64,000 nucleotides of DNA from JASSUD01 sp031963445. Its GTDB lineage: Bacteria; Pseudomonadota; Gammaproteobacteria; Burkholderiales; Burkholderiaceae. This document shows, in pieces, positions 59,578 to 64,000 of this stretch. Numbering within the stretch: the stretch's first letter is position 1; each line of letters begins with the position of its first letter. The DNA lies in NCBI GenBank assembly GCA_031963445.1, contig JASSUH010000001.1:1054001-1118000 (forward strand), written 5' to 3'. The position numbers and the translations under genes are program-made. A model generated the notes under the pieces. It had not been told where the DNA came from, searched no databases, and worked only from the letters and a program-made list of their open reading frames with translations.

Positions 59578-60944
59578 GCGACTATGAGGCTAAACCGCGC
59601 TTGCTGCACAGCGATGAAGCCGAACAATCAGTGCTCGGGGCGCTGCTGTTGGATAACGATGCGATTGACCGTATTGGCGACTTGCGTGCTGAGCATTTTT
59701 TTCGTGGCGACCATCGCACGATCTATGCATCGCTGATGACGATGATTTCAGATGGTCTTGGCGCTGATGTGATCACGGTATTTGAACGTCTCAGTAGTCA
59801 AGGTAAGGCGCAAGAATTGGGTGGCTTAGCCTACTTGAACGCGCTGGCACAAAACACGCCGGGGGCCTCGAATATTGGCCGCTATGCTGCAATTGTGCTC
59901 GACCGTGCACAAAAGCGCAGCCTCTTAGCAGTGGCGAGCGACATTCAAGCGGCAGTTCAATCTACGCCAGATGATGCGCAGACCTTGATCGACCACGCAG
60001 CATCTAAGCTGGAAGCACTCGCGCAAGGGCGGGATAAGCATGAACCCAAGCGTGCTTCTGAAGGATTGTCTGATCATCTCGATCTGCTAACGCGTCGTTC
60101 GACGGGCGCAGAACGGGTTATTTCGACAGGATTATCAGCGTTAGATAGCGCCCTCAACGGTGGCTTGCGCCCAGGTTGGCAAGTGGTGTTAGCTGCTCGC
60201 CCTGCGATGGGTAAAACGGCTTTAGCGCTAAATCTTGCGACGCATATGGCGGCACAGCATAAGGTGCTTTTTCTATCACTAGAAATGCCGCAAGCTGAAT
60301 TACACGACCGCAATTTGGCCTCTCTTGGACGCATTCCACTTGAAACCGTGATGCGCTCTCCTGAAAACGATGATGACTATTGGCAGCGTATTACAGGTGC
60401 CATACAACGTATTAACGACCTTAATTTGTATCTGGATGATCAAGGTGGACTCTCTCTATGGGAGGTACGAATGAAGGCGCGAGCCATAAAACGCAAACAC
60501 GGCTTAGATGTGCTGATTATTGATTATTTGCAGCTGATGTCAGGCAAGGGGGACAACCGTAATGAACAAATTGCGGCCATTTCACGTGGCTTAAAGGCGC
60601 TGGCTAAGGAACTTGAAATTAGCGTGCTGTGCTTATCCCAGTTAAACCGCAAAGTAGAAGAGCGAGCCAATCGTATTCCGCAACTATCGGATTTACGCGA
60701 TTCCGGCTCGATTGAACAAGACGCAGATGCGATTTTGTTTTTGCATCGTGAGGAAGTGTCGAACCCCAACTGTGAAGATCAGTGGAAAGGTTTTGCGCAA
60801 TTGCGCTTAGCCAAATTTAGGCATAGCCGCACTGGCGATATTCCCTTGCAGTATCAAGGGGAGTGGGTGACGTTCGGCACGCATTATGGCCCCTGGCCGC
60901 AACATGCGATTGCTCCTCGTAGCCGTAGTAGGGGATTTGAATGA
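59574..60944 (+). CDS. dnaB: phage DnaB-like replicative helicase
   Basis: 456-aa hexameric helicase. N-terminal DnaB domain (EAEQSVLGALLLDNDAIDRI), RecA-like domain with Walker A AARPAMGKTALAL (Lys214-Thr215), Walker B LDVLIIDYLQLMSG and arginine-finger region LSQLNRKVEERAN...LRDSGSIEQDADAILFLHRE. Full length. A phage-encoded copy lets the phage load its own helicase through the upstream initiator. Confidence 0.95.
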   Translation: MSDYEAKPRLLHSDEAEQSVLGALLLDNDAIDRIGDLRAEHFFRGDHRTIYASLMTMISDGLGADVITVFERLSSQGKAQELGGLAYLNALAQNTPGASNIGRYAAIVLDRAQKRSLLAVASDIQAAVQSTPDDAQTLIDHAASKLEALAQGRDKHEPKRASEGLSDHLDLLTRRSTGAERVISTGLSALDSALNGGLRPGWQVVLAARPAMGKTALALNLATHMAAQHKVLFLSLEMPQAELHDRNLASLGRIPLETVMRSPENDDDYWQRITGAIQRINDLNLYLDDQGGLSLWEVRMKARAIKRKHGLDVLIIDYLQLMSGKGDNRNEQIAAISRGLKALAKELEISVLCLSQLNRKVEERANRIPQLSDLRDSGSIEQDADAILFLHREEVSNPNCEDQWKGFAQLRLAKFRHSRTGDIPLQYQGEWVTFGTHYGPWPQHAIAPRSRSRGFE

Positions 60945-61258
60945 GCGCGCTTGAAGAGCATTTCGCGCTTCAGGTCAAAGCGGCACGCTTACCAGAAATG
61001 ATACGGGAATACCGTTTTGCTAAACCGCGTCGCTGGCGCTTTGATTTTGCTTACCCTGAGGCAAAGCTTGCTGTAGAGATTGAAGGGGGCATTTGGAATG
61101 GTGGGCGGCATACACGCGGCAAAGGCTTTGAGGCCGATGCCGAGAAATATAACAGTGCAGTATTGCTAGGGTGGAAGGTGTTGCGCTTCACGGGCGATAT
61201 GGTTGGCCGAGGCATAGCGCTCACGATGCTTGAACAAGCGCTCAAGGAGAATGTATGA
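60941..61258 (+). CDS. DUF559/Vsr-like PD-(D/E)xK nuclease
   Basis: 105 aa overlapping the helicase stop (ATGA). RRWRFDFAYPEAKLAVEIEGG holds the D...ExE nuclease signature (FDFAYPE, VEIEGG), followed by GKGFEADAEKYNSAVLLGWK and VLRFTGDMV, as in DUF559/Vsr-like folds. In this position lambdoid phages often carry a RusA-type resolvase, so a role in resolving or trimming recombination structures is plausible but not shown. Confidence 0.82.
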   Translation: MSALEEHFALQVKAARLPEMIREYRFAKPRRWRFDFAYPEAKLAVEIEGGIWNGGRHTRGKGFEADAEKYNSAVLLGWKVLRFTGDMVGRGIALTMLEQALKENV

Positions 61259-61275
61259 GCGCCTGTTATCAGGGG

Positions 61276-61572
61276 TTAAGGATGAGCGCTTGGCAGCGAA
61301 GCATGCAGCTGCAGACCAAGTGCGCGAATAACCTTAAACACAGTCTCAAATTCTGGATTGCCTTTGCTAGAAAGTGCTTTGTACAAGCTTGTACGACCAA
61401 GTTCAGCCTCCTGTGCAACTTGAGTCATTCCTTTAGCGCGTGCAATAACGCCGAGCGCTTGCACAGCCAGCTGTGCATCATTCTCTTCAAGCACAGCGTC
61501 AAAGTAAGCCGCGATATCTTCATCCGTTTTCAAATAGTCAGCAGTATCGTATTGCGTAAATTTTTCAGTCAT
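61276..61572 (-). CDS. addiction-module antitoxin (HTH)
   Basis: 98 aa: MTEKFTQYDTADYLKTDEDI and AAYFDAVLEENDAQLAVQAL are the N-terminal part, and ARAKGMTQVAQEAELGRTSL the helix-turn-helix. This is the 'putative addiction module antidote' family encoded after Gp49-like toxins. Lies 6 bp behind its toxin. A near-identical 5' fragment survives at 11407-11454 in the chromosome. Confidence 0.9.
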   Translation of the reverse strand: MTEKFTQYDTADYLKTDEDIAAYFDAVLEENDAQLAVQALGVIARAKGMTQVAQEAELGRTSLYKALSSKGNPEFETVFKVIRALGLQLHASLPSAHP

Positions 61573-61578
61573 TGTGGG

Positions 61579-61875
61579 TTACTCCTTCCATTCTTGCGCA
61601 ATGCGCTTTGCCTGCGCGATATCTCGATCTTGCGTACTTTTATCTCCGCCACACAACAGCACAACAAGTTCTTCCTTACGTTTAAAAAAATAGAGACGAT
61701 AACCATTTCCATAGTGAATGCGAGCTTCGCTCAAACCTTCTCCGATCGGCTTTACATCGCCAAAATTTCCATTCCTCATACGATCAAGCCGCACATGAAT
61801 ACGTGCTCGCGCCTGTCGATCTCTGAGGCTGCTCAACCAAGTACTAAATGTGGTGCTTTGGATAATTTCGATCAT
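61579..61875 (-). CDS. RelE/HigB-like toxin (phage Gp49-like family)
   Basis: 98 aa from ATG 61875 (MIEIIQSTTFSTWLSSLRDR); the frame extends upstream without family likeness. QARARIHVRLDRMRNGNFGD, EARIHYGNGYRLYFFKRKEE and LVVLLCGGDKSTQDRDIAQA are the family core. Predicted ribosome-dependent mRNA interferase. Toxin before antitoxin, on the strand opposite to the late genes, so the pair is likely expressed in the lysogen. Confidence 0.9.
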   Translation of the reverse strand: MIEIIQSTTFSTWLSSLRDRQARARIHVRLDRMRNGNFGDVKPIGEGLSEARIHYGNGYRLYFFKRKEELVVLLCGGDKSTQDRDIAQAKRIAQEWKE

Positions 61876-61972
61876 GAGTGAATTGTATCTTATGGGATAC
61901 ATAAAAATCAAATTTGATGTTTTCAGAAGAGTTTTTATTAAAGCAGATTGAGCAAAAACGTGAGTTGCGTTG

Positions 61973-62254
61973 ATGAATAACTTAATTAAGCCATTGGATA
62001 TTGACGATTTTCCCGTAGGTGTGAAAGTCATTACACCTACGGGACGCTTAGGAACTGTGACGGGCTATCGTGGGTGCGCATCAAAACACGATAATTTTGA
62101 GCGTGTAATTGTGCGTTATGACAGCAGAAATAAAAAAGATACGGTCGCGCTTCTGCCCAGCCTGTTAGCCGTGCAGGACAAAAATCCCGCAGCGCCAGTT
62201 AATGCAGAAATAATAACGATAAGCAAACCAGTTAACAAAAATAGGGAAAAATAG
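61973..62254 (+). CDS. unknown phage protein
   Basis: 93 aa: LDIDDFPVGVKVITPTGRLG and TVTGYRGCASKHDNFERVIV, a small beta-rich (SH3-like) protein. ATG 61973; a TTG precedes it. Not recognised. Lies 10 bp before the small terminase gene. Confidence 0.65.
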   Translation: MNNLIKPLDIDDFPVGVKVITPTGRLGTVTGYRGCASKHDNFERVIVRYDSRNKKDTVALLPSLLAVQDKNPAAPVNAEIITISKPVNKNREK

Positions 62255-62264
62255 GAAAGAAGAG

Positions 62265-62612
62265 ATGCCAAAGGGGGCAAAGCCAGGAGAGCGTTGGGGT
62301 GGAAGACCCAAAGGCGCGTTGAATCATTTGACGCAAAGCGTCAAGCAAGCGATTGAAATCGTCGCTGAGGGTTTGGGCGGAGCTGAGCGTATGTTGGCCT
62401 GGGTACAAGCGGATAAGGCGAATGAACGCTTATTTTGGTCACAAATTTATCCGAAGCTTTTACCTAAAGAGATTAAAGCGGAGCACCACGGGCCAAACGG
62501 TGAGGCATTGCGTTTTGGCGTCTTGGCGGTGCCGGTGTTAACCGATGAATGGGAAGGGGTAGCCGCTAAGTTGCAGCAAGCTCAAACGAAGATTCATGAT
62601 AAAAAACAATAA
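62265..62612 (+). CDS. terminase small subunit-like protein
   Basis: 115 aa with a basic start KGAKPGERWGGRPKGALNHL and TQSVKQAIEIVAEGLGG, a pattern found in DNA-recognition subunits and associated proteins before large terminases. Its 3' end overlaps the large subunit gene by 17 bp. Expected to bind the packaging site and recruit the motor. Confidence 0.75.
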   Translation: MPKGAKPGERWGGRPKGALNHLTQSVKQAIEIVAEGLGGAERMLAWVQADKANERLFWSQIYPKLLPKEIKAEHHGPNGEALRFGVLAVPVLTDEWEGVAAKLQQAQTKIHDKKQ

Positions 62613-63993
62613 CGTGATCTGGTCGCCTCATCCAGGCAGTCAGACGCTTTTTTTAACGTGTCCGATTTTTGAAGCATTGCTCGAAGGTTCTCGCGGTGGC
62701 GGTAAAACGGATGCCCTGTTGATGAGTTTTGCACAGCATGTTGGACGCGGTTTTGGCGCACATTGGCGCGGCGCGTTGTTTCGGCTGACTTATCCGCAAT
62801 TAGCCGATGTGGTGGCGAAGTCCAAACGGTGGTTTTACCAAATTTTCCCTGGCGTGCAATTTAATGAGTCGGATTATGTCTGGAAGTGGCCAAGTGGAGA
62901 AATGCTTTTTTTTCGTTATGGCCAGTCTGAGGACGATTACTGGAATTATCACGGCCACGAATATCCGTGGTTGGGGTTTGAGGAATTAACTAACTGGCGC
63001 TCGCTCTCTTTTTACGAAGCCATGATGACGACGTGCCGTTCTTCCTATGCTGGTATGCCGCGCATGGTGCGCGCAACCTGCAACCCTTACGGGCCAGGCC
63101 ATGCAGCAGTGAAATCACGTTTCCAGATTGGCCCAGCTGGCATTTCTGCAGGCGTGGTGATTCGTGAGTCAGGCCAGCAACCAAAGGTGCGTCTGCACAG
63201 CGATTTGCGAGAAAACCCACATTTGCTAGAGAACGACCCCGCGTATGTCTCAACGCTCGAAGCAATTCAAGATATAAACCGTCGCCGTGCCTGGCTTGAG
63301 GGTTCATGGGAGATTCATATTGGCTCGTTTCTGGAAGCAGTTTGGCAGCCTGTTAAGCATGTTGTCGAGCCTTTCCCTGTCCCGGCGAGCTGGCGCGTCT
63401 GGAAAGCGATGGATTGGGGCTATGCAAGGCCCTATGCGGTGTATTGGTTTGCCCTTGACCCAGATGGCGTGCATTACATATGGCGTGAGTTGTATGGCTA
63501 TGGCGGCAAAGAAAATACGGGAACACGTGAGGATGCCGTAACAGTGGCAAAAAAGATTCAGGAAATAGAAGCGCATGATGAGCGCTTAGGCTATGACTAT
63601 CGTCAGAACTTAGCCGACCCCTCTATTTTCAGCCGCATTGGTGCTGATCGTTCAGTAGGGCAGGTGTTTAGGGAGCGGGGCGTATTTTGGCAGCCTGCTT
63701 GGAATGCACAGCATTCGCGGGTCAATGGTGCGCAAGAGATTATTCGCTTGCTTTCAGAAGATCGGCTTAAGGTCTTTTCGACATGCAAGCATTGGTTGCG
63801 TACTGTTCCTTCGCTTGCAACGAATACTACGAATCCTGAAGACGTAGATAGTGACGCGGAAGATCATGCATGGGACGCAACGCGTTACGGCGTAATGCGC
63901 CGCCGTGCAGTTCCAGCAGTTGAGACTTCTGCCGCTGACCCTCAGGCGCAGGATTACCACTATCAAGATGAAAAATTCACATTTTGCGTATGA
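62596..63993 (+). CDS. phage terminase large subunit
   Basis: 465-aa packaging motor and nuclease. Walker A EGSRGGGKTDALL (Gly36-Lys37-Thr38), Walker B PWLGFEELTNW, coupling segment VRATCNPYGPGHAAVKSRF, and nuclease acidic sites MDWGYARPYAVYWF and DAEDHAWDATRYGVM. Complete; the stop is 7 bp before the window end. The portal gene should follow. Confidence 0.95.
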   Translation: MIKNNNVIWSPHPGSQTLFLTCPIFEALLEGSRGGGKTDALLMSFAQHVGRGFGAHWRGALFRLTYPQLADVVAKSKRWFYQIFPGVQFNESDYVWKWPSGEMLFFRYGQSEDDYWNYHGHEYPWLGFEELTNWRSLSFYEAMMTTCRSSYAGMPRMVRATCNPYGPGHAAVKSRFQIGPAGISAGVVIRESGQQPKVRLHSDLRENPHLLENDPAYVSTLEAIQDINRRRAWLEGSWEIHIGSFLEAVWQPVKHVVEPFPVPASWRVWKAMDWGYARPYAVYWFALDPDGVHYIWRELYGYGGKENTGTREDAVTVAKKIQEIEAHDERLGYDYRQNLADPSIFSRIGADRSVGQVFRERGVFWQPAWNAQHSRVNGAQEIIRLLSEDRLKVFSTCKHWLRTVPSLATNTTNPEDVDSDAEDHAWDATRYGVMRRRAVPAVETSAADPQAQDYHYQDEKFTFCV

Positions 63994-64000
63994 TGCCTAC

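Larger units (their letters stand above)
50811..64000. mobile_element. tailed-phage prophage, left part
   Basis: Consecutive phage functions: integrase and excisionase at a tRNA gene, leftward early operon, CI/S24 repressor with operators, replication initiator, DnaB helicase, nuclease, terminase small and large subunits. None of the A or B palindromic elements occurs here. Head, tail and lysis genes would follow the terminase to the right of the window. Confidence 0.95.

Noticed and set aside
61255..61881. 208-codon rightward frame over the toxin-antitoxin genes
   Set aside because: It is the antisense of two well-recognised genes and its product has no family likeness.

Overview
The window carries a Burkholderiaceae chromosome segment (about 1-50,800) followed by the left part of an integrated tailed-phage genome (about 50,800 to the window end). 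Gene order (dxs-folE2; tsaD/rpsU/dnaG/rpoD; scpB-rluB-rimP-nusA-infB-rbfA-truB; typA-odhA-odhB-lpdA-zapE; suhB; lpxH-ppiB-TPR-cysS-DNA glycosylase-accA-tilS-lysC-tRNA-Ser) and protein sequences are those of Burkholderia and relatives. The base composition is visibly less GC-rich than in free-living Burkholderia, there are broken toxin-antitoxin genes and missing partners (no emrB next to emrA, no yqeY between rpsU and dnaG), and a periplasmic trehalase is present. This suggests a host-restricted, fungus-associated member such as Mycoavidus or Glomeribacter; that placement is inference.

Layout: 1-4,140 isoprenoid and folate genes plus tsaD; 4,300-9,280 the rpsU-dnaG-rpoD macromolecular-synthesis genes; 9,300-12,500 an accessory stretch with a lipoprotein, a two-TM protein, a family 2 glycosyltransferase and a graveyard of toxin-antitoxin remnants; 12,700-17,250 tRNA-Met, bioY, a DUF1284 gene, bamC and treA; 17,880-27,520 chromosome segregation, rRNA pseudouridylation and the rimP-nusA-infB-rbfA-truB translation block; 27,690-39,090 emrA, typA, the 2-oxoglutarate dehydrogenase genes and zapE, interrupted by an MNT-HEPN pair; 39,298-40,515 a lower-GC serine-rich protein with an internal 120-bp duplication; 40,944-50,475 housekeeping genes ending with lysC and tRNA-Ser(GCT).

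Two families of dispersed palindromic elements of about 100-170 bp (called A and B here) punctuate the chromosome. They share similar ends (TTAGARCCTGTT... / ...AACAGGYTCTAA), and in eight genes the stop codon lies in the end of an element. Three A copies stand in tandem between typA and odhA. None is seen inside the prophage.

The prophage starts with a tyrosine integrase next to tRNA-Ser, then xis, a leftward early operon (Gp157-like protein, an SSB-like protein and unknowns), a lambda-like immunity region with a CI/S24 repressor, a disrupted cro-like gene and six copies of a 13-bp operator TAGCA-N3-TGCTA arranged in two matching triplets. A rightward arm follows with a replication initiator, DnaB helicase, a DUF559-type nuclease, an oppositely oriented toxin-antitoxin pair and the terminase subunits. 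The right end lies beyond the window.
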